DNA of 64,000 nt, taken from NCBI RefSeq assembly GCF_000196675.2, contig NC_015312.1, positions 4,712,001 to 4,776,000 of the forward strand, in the 5' to 3' direction. This document shows positions 15,138 through 24,071 of the stretch, piece after piece. The stretch's first letter is position 1, and every line of letters begins with the position of its first letter. The notes under the pieces were generated by a model. The model was not told the DNA's origin. It did not search any database and saw only the letters and a list, made by a program, of their open reading frames with translations. This stretch comes from Pseudonocardia benzenivorans CB1190. Its GTDB lineage: Bacteria; Actinomycetota; Actinomycetes; Mycobacteriales; Pseudonocardiaceae. The translations under genes were made by a program, and so were the position numbers.

Positions 15138-15512
15138 CTAACAGCCGTCGAGCCAGCCGTAGGCGGTCTGCGGCGAGATGCGCGACGCCCGGGCCATCGA
15201 CCGGATCTCCAGGCCCTGCCGGCGGCCGGCGCAGAGCAGCTCGCGCTGCCGGGCGCGCAGCTCGTCGATGGCGTCGGCGACCTCGGCCATCTCCGCGAGC
15301 AGGGCCTCGGCCTCCGGGCCGGCACCGGCCCGGCTGCGGCCCACCCCCGGCCGAGGCCACGAGCGGACCTCGTCGGCGTCCCACAACTTGCGCCGGCCGT
15401 CCGTGTCGAGCGGCCGCGGTGCCTGGCCCCGGGAGACGTAGGCCAGCCAGGTCGAGGTCTTCACGCCCCACGCCTGCGCACACTGGTCGCTGGTCCAGGT
15501 CTCGCCGCTCAT
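15138..15512 (-). CDS. Small HTH protein
   Basis: The 124-residue product has an N-terminal HTH of the excisionase/AlpA shape (WTSDQCAQAWGVKTSTWLAYVSRGQAPRPL), a helical middle and a second HTH near the C-terminus (RSMARASRISPQTAYGWL). Two DNA-binding ends joined by a coiled helix suggest a small regulator. It stands alone between the DoxX-type gene and the Tm-1 operon. Target unknown. Confidence 0.65.
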   Translation of the reverse strand: MSGETWTSDQCAQAWGVKTSTWLAYVSRGQAPRPLDTDGRRKLWDADEVRSWPRPGVGRSRAGAGPEAEALLAEMAEVADAIDELRARQRELLCAGRRQGLEIRSMARASRISPQTAYGWLDGC

Positions 15513-15573
15513 GGACGTACATCATCGTCCATCGGCGTACACCATGGTCGACGCCCCCAGGGGCGGGCACGGA

Positions 15574-15605
15574 GGGGCCCGGACACCGTGGGGTGTCCGG
15601 GCCCC
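15574..15605. terminator. 14-bp perfect stem-loop after DoxX-type gene
   Basis: Arms GGGGCCCGGACACC (15574-15587) and GGTGTCCGGGCCCC (15592-15605) are perfectly complementary with a GTGG loop. It lies about 16 bp past the stop of the leftward DoxX-type gene. No T-tract follows, as is usual for actinobacterial terminators. Confidence 0.7.
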
Positions 15606-15620
15606 GTGCGTCGTCCCGGG

Positions 15621-16979
15621 TCAGCCGACCTTGGCCAGCCGCTTGCGGGTGTCCTCGGCGGCGCCGTCGGCGGCCTTCGCGGCCGCGGCCCCGAGTTCGG
15701 CCGCGCGCGAGGCGAGGTCGCCGCGCAGCTTCGACGCCTGCTCGGCGGCCTCCGTGGCGAGGACCGCGAGCTGGTCGACGTAGCCGGGGGCCTTCTTGCG
15801 CGCCTTGGCCGCCGCCTTCAGTGCCTCCTTCTCCCACGCCGCCCGGCGCTTCTCGGCTGCCTTGCGCCACTTCTTGCCACGCTTGCCCAGCTCGTCACCG
15901 CGCTCGGCGAGCAGCTGCTGCCACTTCGCCCCCCGCTTGTCGACGAGCTCCTGCAGCCGCGCACCGTGCTTGTCGGCACGGCGCTGCAACCGGGCGGCCC
16001 GCCTGCTCGCCTCGGCGGAGTGCCTGGCGAGGTCGTCACTGAGCTCGGCGGCGCGGGCCAGGACGGTGTCGCGGACGTCGGGGGCGCGGTCGGCCAGCGT
16101 GGCGCCGACCTTCGTGGCCCGCTCGGCCAGCACCGCCCCGACCTCGGGTGCCCGTTCCGCGAGCACGGCACCCGCCTTGGTCGCCCGCTCGGCGACGGCG
16201 GCGCCGACCTCCGGCGCCCGATCGGCGACGACCGCGCTCACGGCCGTGGCCCTCTCGGCCAGCGCCGCACCGGCCTCCGCGGCCTTCTCCGCCAGCGCCG
16301 ACGTCCGTGCCGACAACTGGGCCGACGGGTGGGCCGACGGGTGGCCCGACCGGGCCGACGCGGCGCTCGGCACGAGACCTGCCAGCCCGGCGGCGACGCT
16401 CGCGACGGCGCCGCCCGCGTCGTGCGCGACGCCGGAGACACGGTCGGAGACGTCGTGCGCCACACCGGTGACGGCGTCGACCCGCTCCCCGGCGGCGGTC
16501 GCGGCGAGGTGGGCCGCCCGCCTGCCCCGCCACGCGACCGACGGCTTGCCGTGGGTGTCGGCGGCCGCGATGAGCAGTCCGCCGAGCAGGCCGACGTTCT
16601 TGAGGAAGTGGATCTGCTGCGCCTGGCGCTCCTGCGGGTCCTCGACCTCCCAGAAGCGGTGTGCGGCGAGCGTCGTCGGGACCACGCTCGCGGCGAGCGC
16701 CGCCGACGCGAGGCGTGGCGCCTTGCCGAGCGCGAGCAGCGATCCGGCGGCGATCTTCACGACCGCATCCACCTTCACGAGCATCTCGGCGTCGGGCCGG
16801 CGGTCGATCGGCGTGACCTCGACGGCCTTGTCCAGCACCGGGTCGAGGGCGGGGGCGGCCGCATCGAGAACGGGTTGTGCCGCCTGCGCGTGGCCCTCGG
16901 GCGCGCGCAGTGCGGCGATGCCACCGTTGATGAACACGGCGGCGAGCATGGGTCGGGCTACACGTCGCAGGACCGGCAT
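15621..16979 (-). CDS. DoxX-family membrane protein with helical repeat tail
   Basis: The start at 16979 has GGAAGG just upstream. Residues 1-~150 look like a DoxX-type membrane domain (RPMLAAVFINGGIAAL; VKIAAGSLLALGKAPRLASAALAAS; FLKNVGLLGGLLIAA). The remaining ~300 residues are a charged Ala-rich helix with 11-residue units such as LAERAPEVGAV repeated near residues 235-300, then a Lys/Arg-rich part. The units resemble apolipoprotein or LEA-type amphipathic helices. Such a tail could lie along the membrane or bind nucleoid or cell wall. The 452 residues are far longer than ordinary DoxX (~150). Confidence 0.7.
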   Translation of the reverse strand: MPVLRRVARPMLAAVFINGGIAALRAPEGHAQAAQPVLDAAAPALDPVLDKAVEVTPIDRRPDAEMLVKVDAVVKIAAGSLLALGKAPRLASAALAASVVPTTLAAHRFWEVEDPQERQAQQIHFLKNVGLLGGLLIAAADTHGKPSVAWRGRRAAHLAATAAGERVDAVTGVAHDVSDRVSGVAHDAGGAVASVAAGLAGLVPSAASARSGHPSAHPSAQLSARTSALAEKAAEAGAALAERATAVSAVVADRAPEVGAAVAERATKAGAVLAERAPEVGAVLAERATKVGATLADRAPDVRDTVLARAAELSDDLARHSAEASRRAARLQRRADKHGARLQELVDKRGAKWQQLLAERGDELGKRGKKWRKAAEKRRAAWEKEALKAAAKARKKAPGYVDQLAVLATEAAEQASKLRGDLASRAAELGAAAAKAADGAAEDTRKRLAKVG

Positions 16980-17029
16980 GCCCGCACCTTCCCCACCCGC
17001 CGCGGACGCAAACACATCCGAAGTAGGCG

Positions 17030-18061
17030 ATGATGCGCGGTGTGACGAGTGGACACCGCGCTCCGTCCGGGCGCCGCGCGATCGGCCTCGACATCGGGGG
17101 GACCAACATCCGCGGCGCCGTCGTCGCCGACGACGGGACCCTGCTCGCCGAGGTCTCCGAACGCACCCCCGAGACGTCCGACGGCACGACGATGACGAAG
17201 ATCCTGCTCGGCATCACCCAGCAGCTGCACGCGCAGCACCCGGAGGTCGTCGCCGTCGGGGTGGGAGCGGCCGGGATCGTCGAGTGGCCGGCCGGGCTGA
17301 TCCGGTGGGCGCCCAACAACTCCTACCGCGACTGGCAGGTCCGGGCCGAGCTGGAGGAGGCCACCGGGCTGCCCGCGACCGTCGACAACGACGCCAACGT
17401 CGCCGCGCTCGCCGAGGCCCGCCTCGGCCGGGACCGCTACTCCGAGATGGTGTTCCTGACCGTCGGCACCGGCGTCGGAGGTGGGCTCGTCCTGGGCGGG
17501 GTCATCTACCGCGGACCGTCCGGGCGCGGCGGCGAGCTGGGGCACATCATCGTCGCACCCGACGGTCCCCGCTGCGGCTGCGGCAACCGCGGCTGCCTGG
17601 AGGCCGTCGCGTCGGGCACGGCGCTGACCCGGATGGGTCGCGAGGCCGCGGCGGCCGAGCCGGCCGGCGTGATCGCCCGGCTCGGCCGCGAGGAGGAGGA
17701 CGGCGTCGTCACCGGGCACACCGTCACACGCGCCACGGAGCTGGGTGACCCGACCGCGCTGGACCTGTTCACCCGGCTGGGGCGCTGGCTCGGGATCGGG
17801 ATCGCGTCGCTGGCCAACATCTTCGAGATCGAGGCCGTCGTCATCGGCGGCGGCCTGGTCGCGACCGGCGACCTGCTGCTCGACCCCGCCCGCGCCGCCT
17901 ACCGCGAGCACGCCTACGCCACGGAGGCGCGGCCCGTCGTCCCGGTGCGGGTGGGCACCTTCGGCACCGACGCCGGCGTCGTCGGCGCGGGGCTGCTCGG
18001 GCTCGAGCACGCGGAGGACCGCAGGGTCCACGCCGTCCCGCCGGAGCGCGCCACCCGTTAG
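17030..18061 (+). CDS. ROK-family sugar kinase (glucokinase-like)
   Basis: About 343 residues; the start is either ATG of an ATGATG pair. The ATP-binding GLDIGGTNIRGAVV is at the N-terminus, the catalytic aspartate is in TVDNDANVAALAEA, and the ROK zinc signature CGCGNRGCLE follows. ROK kinases phosphorylate glucose or related sugars. There is no HTH, so it is an enzyme rather than a ROK repressor. It is divergent from the DoxX-type gene and 9 bp from the PhoD-type gene, suggesting co-transcription. Confidence 0.9.
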   Translation: MMRGVTSGHRAPSGRRAIGLDIGGTNIRGAVVADDGTLLAEVSERTPETSDGTTMTKILLGITQQLHAQHPEVVAVGVGAAGIVEWPAGLIRWAPNNSYRDWQVRAELEEATGLPATVDNDANVAALAEARLGRDRYSEMVFLTVGTGVGGGLVLGGVIYRGPSGRGGELGHIIVAPDGPRCGCGNRGCLEAVASGTALTRMGREAAAAEPAGVIARLGREEEDGVVTGHTVTRATELGDPTALDLFTRLGRWLGIGIASLANIFEIEAVVIGGGLVATGDLLLDPARAAYREHAYATEARPVVPVRVGTFGTDAGVVGAGLLGLEHAEDRRVHAVPPERATR

Positions 18062-18070
18062 GTTGACGTC

Positions 18071-19849
18071 GTGCCGTCACTGGTCCTGGGTCCCGTGCTG
18101 CGCCACGTCGACGAGTCCTCCGCGACGGTGTGGGTCCAGACCGACGTCCCCGCGCAGGTCGAGGTCCTGGGCAGCACCGCACGCACGTTCGAGGTGGCGG
18201 GGCACCACTACGCGCTGGTCGTCGTCACCGGGCTCCCGCCGGACACCCGCACCGAGTACGACGTGCTGCTCGACGGCGAGCACGTCTGGCCGCCCGCGTC
18301 CTCGCCCTTCCCGCCGAGCAGCATCGCGACCCGCGGACCGCGATCGGCCGGGCGGCACCGCATCCTGTTCGGCTCCTGCCGGTACGTGAAGCTCGCCGAC
18401 CCGCGGGACGCCGCCACCTACGGCATCGACGCGCTCGACGCCTACGCCGCGCGGATGGCACGGCTCCCGTCGTCCCAGTGGCCCGACGCCCTGCTGCTGC
18501 TCGGCGACCAGGTCTACGCCGACGAGCTGACCCCGCAGACCGTGCGCCGGATCGCCGGCCGTCGCGCGGAGCACCCCGACTGGCCCGACGACGAGATCGT
18601 CGACTTCTCCGAGTACGTCGGGCTCTACCGCGACTCCTGGGCCGACCCCGAGATCCGCTGGATCATGTCGACGGTCCCCACCGCGATGATCTTCGACGAC
18701 CACGACGTCCGCGACGACTGGAACACCTCCGCCGCCTGGCGCGCCCAGATGGCCGAGAAGCCGTGGTGGGCCGAGCGGATCCGGGCGGCGTTGTCGTCGT
18801 ACTGGGTCTACCAGCATCTCGGCAACCTCTCCCCGGACGAGCTCGCCGCGGACCCCGACTGGGCGGCGGTCAGCGGGCACGACGGCGACACCTGGCCGCT
18901 GCTGGCCGACCTCGCCGACCGCGCCGACCGGGAGGTCGACGGCTCCAAGGGCCTGCGGTTCTCCTACCGCTGGCAGCTGGGGCGCACGCGCCTGGTCGTC
19001 CTCGACTCCCGCAACGGCAGGGTGCTCGACGACGGCAGGCACCTCATGCTCGGCGACCGTGAGTTCGGCTGGGTCGAGGAGCGCACGCTCGACCCGGGCG
19101 AGGTCGACCATCTGCTGCTGGCGACGTCCGTCCCGTGGCTGCTGCCGCCGGCGATCGGCGACCTGGAGTCGGTCAACGAGGCCGCCGCCGCCCGTCCGGG
19201 GCTGCGCGGCCGGCTCGGCGAGCGGATCCGGCAGGCCGCGGACCTCGAGCACTGGCAGGCGTTCCGGGACTCGTTCGACCGCCTGGCACGGCTGGTCGCG
19301 GCCGCGACGCGCCCACGGGCCGGCGACGCCGCGCCCGTGTCGATCTCCGTGCTCTCCGGCGACGTGCACCACAGCTACGCCGCCCGCGCGCAGGTCGAGG
19401 ACGCCGAGGAGGGCACGGCCGTGCACCAGCTGACCTGTTCCCCGGTGCACAACCACGTCCCGCCCTACGTCCGCGCGGGCTTCCGGCTCGGCTGGAGCGG
19501 CGCCGCCACCCGGGCCGCACGCGCGTGGGCGACCCGCAAGGGCACCCCGCCGCCGCCGGTGACCTGGGACAAGCTCGGCGGACCCTACTTCGGCAACACC
19601 ATCGCCTGGCTGGACGTCGACGGCCGCCGCGCCGACGTCGTCTTCGAGCAGCCGACCGGCGCGGCCTCGCTGCGCGAGGCGGCCCGGCACACCCTCACCG
19701 CGCCGCGGTCCGCCGAGCCCGAACAGGGACACTCCGAGCCGACACGCCCGGCTCCGACACAGGTGGACCCGGCACGCCCAGACCCGACACACCCAGACCC
19801 GGCGGACCCAGATCCGACGGACCCAGGCCGAGGAGCTCGCACCCGATGA
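18071..19849 (+). CDS. PhoD-like alkaline phosphatase/phosphodiesterase
   Basis: The GTG start gives MPSLVLGPVLRHVDESSATVWVQTD. 592 residues: an N-terminal fibronectin-like domain, then a PhoD metallophosphoesterase core with GSCRY, LLLGDQVYADEL, FDDHDVRDDWN and LSGDVHHSYAAR supplying Asp, Asn and His metal ligands. No signal peptide or Tat motif is seen, so it may act inside the cell, unlike secreted PhoD. The C-terminus ends in a proline/aspartate tail coded by a 15-bp tandem repeat. The stop overlaps the GNAT start. Confidence 0.88.
   Translation: MPSLVLGPVLRHVDESSATVWVQTDVPAQVEVLGSTARTFEVAGHHYALVVVTGLPPDTRTEYDVLLDGEHVWPPASSPFPPSSIATRGPRSAGRHRILFGSCRYVKLADPRDAATYGIDALDAYAARMARLPSSQWPDALLLLGDQVYADELTPQTVRRIAGRRAEHPDWPDDEIVDFSEYVGLYRDSWADPEIRWIMSTVPTAMIFDDHDVRDDWNTSAAWRAQMAEKPWWAERIRAALSSYWVYQHLGNLSPDELAADPDWAAVSGHDGDTWPLLADLADRADREVDGSKGLRFSYRWQLGRTRLVVLDSRNGRVLDDGRHLMLGDREFGWVEERTLDPGEVDHLLLATSVPWLLPPAIGDLESVNEAAAARPGLRGRLGERIRQAADLEHWQAFRDSFDRLARLVAAATRPRAGDAAPVSISVLSGDVHHSYAARAQVEDAEEGTAVHQLTCSPVHNHVPPYVRAGFRLGWSGAATRAARAWATRKGTPPPPVTWDKLGGPYFGNTIAWLDVDGRRADVVFEQPTGAASLREAARHTLTAPRSAEPEQGHSEPTRPAPTQVDPARPDPTHPDPADPDPTDPGRGARTR
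19766..19825 (+). repeat. Four 15-bp tandem repeats in PhoD-like gene tail
   Basis: Units at 19766, 19781, 19796 and 19811 follow the pattern GAYCCGRCRSRCCCA and encode DPARP, DPTHP, DPADP and DPTDP. In-frame unit length means copy-number changes would lengthen or shorten the tail without frameshift. Confidence 0.85.
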
Positions 19850-20418
19850 CGGCAGGACACTCTCCCAGCACCGCCGCCCCGCTGCGGGGTGCGCCCGCCC
19901 CCGACGTGGCTGGCACCGACGCACTGGCCGGCCAGGTCGTCGTCCTGCGCCCGACCAGCGCCCGGCACGTGGCCGCGTTCATCGAGATCCTCCAGCACCC
20001 CGAGGTCGCCCGCTGGTGGGGCGGCTACGACCTGGAACGCGTGCGCCGTGAGCTGCTCGGGCCGCACGGCTACGCCGTCGAGCTGGCGGGCGAGGTCATC
20101 GGGCTGGTGATCTTCCACGAGGAGGACGACCCCGACTACCGGCACGCGGGCGTCGACATCGCGCTGCACCCCGACGCCCACGGCAAGGGCCTGGGCGCCG
20201 ACGCCCTGCGCACGCTCGTCCGCCACCTGTTCACCCGCCGCGACCACCACCGCATCGTCATCGACCCCGCCGCGACGAACGAGCGGGCGATCCGCAGCTA
20301 CGAGCGCGTCGGGTTCCGGCGGGTCGGGATCATGCGCCGGTACGAGCGCGGCGCCGACGGCACCTGGCACGACGGCCTGCTGATGGACCTGCTCCGCGAG
20401 GACTTCCTGAGCCTCTGA
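19846..20418 (+). CDS. GNAT acetyltransferase, AAC(6')-like
   Basis: The 190-residue protein starts at an ATG that overlaps the PhoD stop. It shows the acetyl-CoA loop HPDAHGKGLGADAL and the later IDPAATNERAIRSYERVGFRRVGIMRRYERG, close to the layout of aminoglycoside 6'-N-acetyltransferases and their chromosomal relatives. The substrate is not provable from sequence; many such housekeeping GNATs do not give resistance. Confidence 0.85.
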   Translation: MTAGHSPSTAAPLRGAPAPDVAGTDALAGQVVVLRPTSARHVAAFIEILQHPEVARWWGGYDLERVRRELLGPHGYAVELAGEVIGLVIFHEEDDPDYRHAGVDIALHPDAHGKGLGADALRTLVRHLFTRRDHHRIVIDPAATNERAIRSYERVGFRRVGIMRRYERGADGTWHDGLLMDLLREDFLSL

Positions 20419-20469
20419 GTGGCGTCACCGGCCCTGGCCGGTGCTGTGCCTCCGGGCGCTACGCCACTC
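20417..20469. terminator. Nested hairpin between convergent genes
   Basis: Outer arms GAGTGGCGT (20417-20425) and ACGCCACTC (20461-20469) enclose an inner hairpin CACCGGCC/GGCCGGTG (20426-20433, 20436-20443). The structure spans the stops of both the GNAT and TetR genes, so it probably terminates from both sides. The outer arm shares its GAGTGGCG core with hairpins at 30725 and 41557. Confidence 0.65.
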
Positions 20470-21181
20470 ACGACCGCGTCGCGGCGTCCGCCTCGGCTGC
20501 GAGACCGCCGACCAGCAGCCGCAGCCCGAACGCGAAGCGCTCGTCGGCGTCGCCGCTGGTCAGCTCGCGCGCGAGGGACGCGAGCACGGGGAACAGCTCG
20601 GCGGGCAGGCTCCGGAAGTACGACGCGACCTGGCTGTAGTACGCCTCCTGGTCGACCCCGGCCCGTTCGTGCTGCGCGGACTCGATGGCCGACGCCGCGA
20701 CGAACATCCCGATCACGTCGACCGCCCACGCCGCCGGGCGCGGCGGCACCCCGCCGGCCCGCAGGATCGCCGTCGTCGTCTCGGCCAGCCGCAGCGAGTT
20801 CGGCCCGAGCGGCACGGCACCGATCGCCACGCGGGCGATGTCGCCGTTGCGGGCCATCACGGCGCGCGACTCCGTCCACAGCTCGGTGACCTGCTCCTGC
20901 CACCGTGCGCCGTCCGGCTCCGGAAGCGTGACCTCGCCCGCGACCTCGTCGAACACCAGCGCGAGCAGCTCGTCCTTGTTCGCGACGTGCGCGTAGAGCG
21001 ACGCCGCGCCCGTCCCGAGCTCGGTGGCGACACGCCGCATGCTCACCGCGTCGATGCCCTCGGTCTTCAGCACCGTCAGCGCGGCCCGGACGATCGCCTC
21101 CCGGCTGAGGGACCGGCGGACCGCGGGGTCCTTGCGCGGGGTGCGCCAGGGCGGCTCGGGCACTACGGGGGCCGTGCTCAT
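20468..21181 (-). CDS. TetR-family repressor of adjacent MFS pump
   Basis: The ATG at 21181 is preferred because the longer frame would translate the operator region. 237 residues: the HTH is in REAIVRAALTVLKTEGIDAVSMRRVATELGTGAASLYAHVANKDELL, and the C-terminal domain resembles the tetracycline-repressor type. Divergent from the 14-TM MFS gene, with three operator copies between the starts, so it very likely represses the pump and itself. Confidence 0.88.
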   Translation of the reverse strand: MSTAPVVPEPPWRTPRKDPAVRRSLSREAIVRAALTVLKTEGIDAVSMRRVATELGTGAASLYAHVANKDELLALVFDEVAGEVTLPEPDGARWQEQVTELWTESRAVMARNGDIARVAIGAVPLGPNSLRLAETTTAILRAGGVPPRPAAWAVDVIGMFVAASAIESAQHERAGVDQEAYYSQVASYFRSLPAELFPVLASLARELTSGDADERFAFGLRLLVGGLAAEADAATRS

Positions 21182-21212
21182 GGCGGGCAGCGTAGCCGCC
21201 CACGCGGATCGA

Positions 21213-21278
21213 CGAACAGTGTTCTTGACTCGAACAGTGTTCGCGAGTAAAACGCTGTTCGTCAACGAACACCGTTCG
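21213..21278. promoter_or_regulatory. Three 13-bp inverted-repeat operators
   Basis: Near-palindromes CGAACAGTGTTC(T) at 21213-21225, CGAACAGTGTTCG at 21231-21243 and CGAACACCGTTCG at 21266-21278 lie between the TetR and MFS starts. A CTGTTCG half-site at 21255 adds to the cluster. They are the obvious target of the TetR protein. Confidence 0.8.
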
Positions 21279-21291
21279 AAGCGAGGCCTCC

Positions 21292-22728
21292 ATGACCATC
21301 CCGACCACGTCGCCGCCGCCCGTCACGACGGGACATCCGCTCCGCCGGCTCGCTCTCGTGGCCGTCCTGGTCGCCGAGATCATGGACCTGCTCGACGCGA
21401 CGGTCGTCGGTATCGCGGCCCCGTCGATCCAGCACGAGCTCGGCGGCGACGACACGACCATCCAGTGGATCGCCGCGGGCTACACGCTCGCCTACGCCGT
21501 CGGGCTCGTCACCGGCGGCCGGCTCGGCGACCTCTACGGCCGCAGGCGGATCTTCCTCGTCGGACTCGTCGGCTTCGTCCTGTTCTCGGCGCTGTGCGGG
21601 CTCGCCCCGACGCCCGGGATCCTGATCACCTGCCGGGTCCTGCAGGGCCTGTCCGGCGCGATCCTCATCCCGCAGGGCTTCGGCATCATCAAGTCCGCCT
21701 TCCCGCCACGGGAGCTCGGTGCCGCGTTCGGCGCCTTCGGCCCGGCGATGGGCCTGTCGGCGGTCGGCGGCCCGATCCTCGCCGGCGCGCTGATCGCGTG
21801 GGACCCGGGCGGGGCGGGCTGGCGCACCGTCTTCCTGGTCAACGTGCCGATCGGGCTGGCCTGCCTCGCCCTCGCACTGCGGGTGCTGCCGGAGTCGCGC
21901 GGCGAACGCACCGCCAGGCCGGACCCCGTCGGCACCATCCTGGTGACGACCGGGCTGCTCCTCCTGGTCTTCCCGCTGGTCCAGGGCCGCGAGCTGGGCT
22001 GGCCGGGCTGGACGTTCGCGATGATGGCCGCGGCCGTCCCGGTGCTCGGCGTCTTCGCGTGGCACCAGGTCCGCCGCGCGCGAGCCGGCCGGTCACCGCT
22101 CGTCGAACCCGCGCTGTTCGCCTCCCGCGCGTTCTCCGGCGGCATGCTGGTCGGCCTGGTGTTCTTCGGCGGGATGGCGGGGCTCTTCCTGGTACTGGGC
22201 CTGCACCTACAGCTCGGGCTCGGGTTCAGCCCGCTGCGTGCCGGCCTCACGCTGGCACCGTGGGCGCTGGGCGTCGCGGTCGGCGCGACGCTCTCCGGCG
22301 CGTGGCTGGGCCGCCGCTACGGTCGACCGGTCCTGCAGGCGGGCGCCGTCGTCATGGCGCTCGGCATCGCCGGGATCGTGCTGACCTCGCACGTCGCGCC
22401 GCGGACGGCGGGCTGGGAGCTCGCCCCGGCACTGCTCGTGAGCGGCGTCGGGATGGGCCTGTTCATCGCGCCGTTCTTCGACATCGTCCTGGCAGGCGTG
22501 ACGCTGCCGATGGTCGGCTCGGCCTCGGGCGTGCTCAACGCCGACCAGCAGCTGGGCTCGGCGATCGGCGTCGCCGTCCTGGGCACGGTGTTCTTCTCGG
22601 GAACAGGCGCCCAGGGCATGGCGACGGCGTTCGACGTCGTGCTCTGGGTGACCGCCGGGATGGTCCTCGCGGTCGCCGCGCTCGCCGCCCTCCTGCCGAG
22701 ACGGGCCCGCGAGGAACAGCCGGCATAG
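21292..22728 (+). CDS. DHA2-type MFS drug exporter
   Basis: 478 residues with about 14 hydrophobic segments. The N-terminal motif DLLDATVVGIAAPSIQHELG and GGRLGDLYGRRRIF (motif A) are those of EmrB/QacA exporters, and GPILAGALIAW carries motif C. It should export lipophilic or cationic toxicants by proton antiport. Controlled by the divergent TetR. The natural substrate is unknown. Confidence 0.9.
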   Translation: MTIPTTSPPPVTTGHPLRRLALVAVLVAEIMDLLDATVVGIAAPSIQHELGGDDTTIQWIAAGYTLAYAVGLVTGGRLGDLYGRRRIFLVGLVGFVLFSALCGLAPTPGILITCRVLQGLSGAILIPQGFGIIKSAFPPRELGAAFGAFGPAMGLSAVGGPILAGALIAWDPGGAGWRTVFLVNVPIGLACLALALRVLPESRGERTARPDPVGTILVTTGLLLLVFPLVQGRELGWPGWTFAMMAAAVPVLGVFAWHQVRRARAGRSPLVEPALFASRAFSGGMLVGLVFFGGMAGLFLVLGLHLQLGLGFSPLRAGLTLAPWALGVAVGATLSGAWLGRRYGRPVLQAGAVVMALGIAGIVLTSHVAPRTAGWELAPALLVSGVGMGLFIAPFFDIVLAGVTLPMVGSASGVLNADQQLGSAIGVAVLGTVFFSGTGAQGMATAFDVVLWVTAGMVLAVAALAALLPRRAREEQPA

Positions 22729-22749
22729 CGGTCGGCGCCCGCCGCGGGC

Positions 22750-23535
22750 TCAGAACGGGGTCGCCGCCAGGAACGACTCGAACACCGTCCGCTCGCCGAG
22801 CACCTCGAGCCGCGGATCGGAGGGGTCGATACGGCCCAGCATCGCGATGAACAGGTCGGCGACAGAACCCCGCACCGCGACGGTCGCCTTCTCGTGCCCG
22901 TGCTCCCAGGAGATCGCGGTGCCGTGCGGCCGGATCACCCACTCGCCGGCCGACCCGAGACCGTCGGCGTCGTGGGAGTGCAGGTGGATCGTCCGGCCCT
23001 CGCCGAGCACCGGCTCCTCCCGCTGGGTGCGGGCGACGAGCAGGTCGAGCCACTCCGACAGGCCGTCGGCGGCGATCGCGGGGTCGATGTCGAAGCTCCC
23101 GCCCGTGGCCAGCGCGGCGTCGGCCCGGTGGACGGTCTGCTCGTGCAGCCGGCGGCGCAACCACCACGCCGCCGGCTTCGGCCCGGTGAACGTCCAGACC
23201 GGGGTGTCGGGGCCGACGCTGTCGACCGCCTCGGCGAGTGCGGCGACCCCGCCGCGCATCCACGCACCGAACTCGTCGACGGGCTTGGGCGCCCGGCCGT
23301 CGGCGACGGTGCGCGGGTCGACGGGTTCGGTCGCGCGCGTCGCGACGATCGCGGCCGCCCACCGGTCACCGCGGGCGACGTGGGTGCCGAGGGTGCGCAT
23401 CGTCCAGCCCGGGCACGTGGGCACGGGCAGCTCGGGATCTGCGTCGCGCACGAGGTCGGCGAAGAGCACGTTCTCGGCGAAGAGAACGGGGACGATCTCA
23501 GCAGGCGTGACACCGAGGGCGTCGATACCGGTCAT
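22750..23535 (-). CDS. Mycothiol-dependent maleylpyruvate isomerase-family protein
   Basis: 261 residues from the ATG at 23535. The N-terminal DinB/MDMPI-type domain has TCPGWTMRTLGTHVARGDRW and a second histidine region RRRLHEQTVHRADA, the expected metal-ligand pattern, followed by the MDMPI C-terminal domain. These proteins use mycothiol as thiol cofactor. The actual reaction is unknown and the maleylpyruvate activity is only the family name. Convergent with the MFS gene. Confidence 0.83.
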   Translation of the reverse strand: MTGIDALGVTPAEIVPVLFAENVLFADLVRDADPELPVPTCPGWTMRTLGTHVARGDRWAAAIVATRATEPVDPRTVADGRAPKPVDEFGAWMRGGVAALAEAVDSVGPDTPVWTFTGPKPAAWWLRRRLHEQTVHRADAALATGGSFDIDPAIAADGLSEWLDLLVARTQREEPVLGEGRTIHLHSHDADGLGSAGEWVIRPHGTAISWEHGHEKATVAVRGSVADLFIAMLGRIDPSDPRLEVLGERTVFESFLAATPF

Positions 23536-23681
23536 GGGTCGCGACGCTAGCGGCTCGGGGCGCCGGAATCGCGCCATTGCGACGGAGTCGGCGCGAGATG
23601 CCCACCGCGACGCGGACGACCGCTCGACCCGAACCGGTCAGGGCGTGCATGATCGCCCGTCGTCCGGGGTAGATCGAAGCC

Positions 23682-23960
23682 ATGGCTGACCGCAGGGCTC
23701 AGGACTGGACGCCGCCCGGCGTGTTCCGGGCCCTACTGTGGTGGCCCCCGGTGGCCTTCCTGCTGGCCGCCGCTTTCCCCGGGGCGGGCCTCGTCCCGAT
23801 CATCGGCTCCGGTCTGACCCTCGCCCTGGTCGACATCGCGGCGGCGACGCTGCCGAAGCTGGTGCACCGGAGCGAGTCCGTCACCGCCGCGGAGCCGATC
23901 GACCGGCCGGCCCCGGAGCCCGTCGACGTCCTCCCCGTTCCCGAGCGCCGCGCCGCCTGA
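23682..23960 (+). CDS. Small hydrophobic hypothetical protein
   Basis: The 92-residue product has one hydrophobic region (ALLWWPPVAFLLAAAFPGAGLVPIIGSGLTLALVDIAAATL), enough for one or two membrane passes, and a Pro/Glu-rich cytoplasmic-type tail. No family is recognised. It sits upstream of the mutase gene with its own spacing and may be independent. Confidence 0.55.
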   Translation: MADRRAQDWTPPGVFRALLWWPPVAFLLAAAFPGAGLVPIIGSGLTLALVDIAAATLPKLVHRSESVTAAEPIDRPAPEPVDVLPVPERRAA

Positions 23961-24071
23961 GCGCCGACCGCGTCCCGCGGGGGCGGCGTGACGTCGCTCC
24001 CGCTCTGTTGTACGTCCGATACTAGGATGTCAAACTAAATCGGTCGGTGACAGGCATCGGGAGGACCTTCA

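Noticed and set aside
13971..17033. 1020-codon plus-strand frame
   Set aside because: Antisense to the UPF0261 and DoxX-type genes; its composition (Arg, Gly, Val, Asp) is that of a shadow frame.
24001..24071. Cobalamin riboswitch ahead of icmF
   Set aside because: The 110 bp between the small gene and icmF are too short for a full B12 riboswitch and no B12-box-like conserved core was seen.
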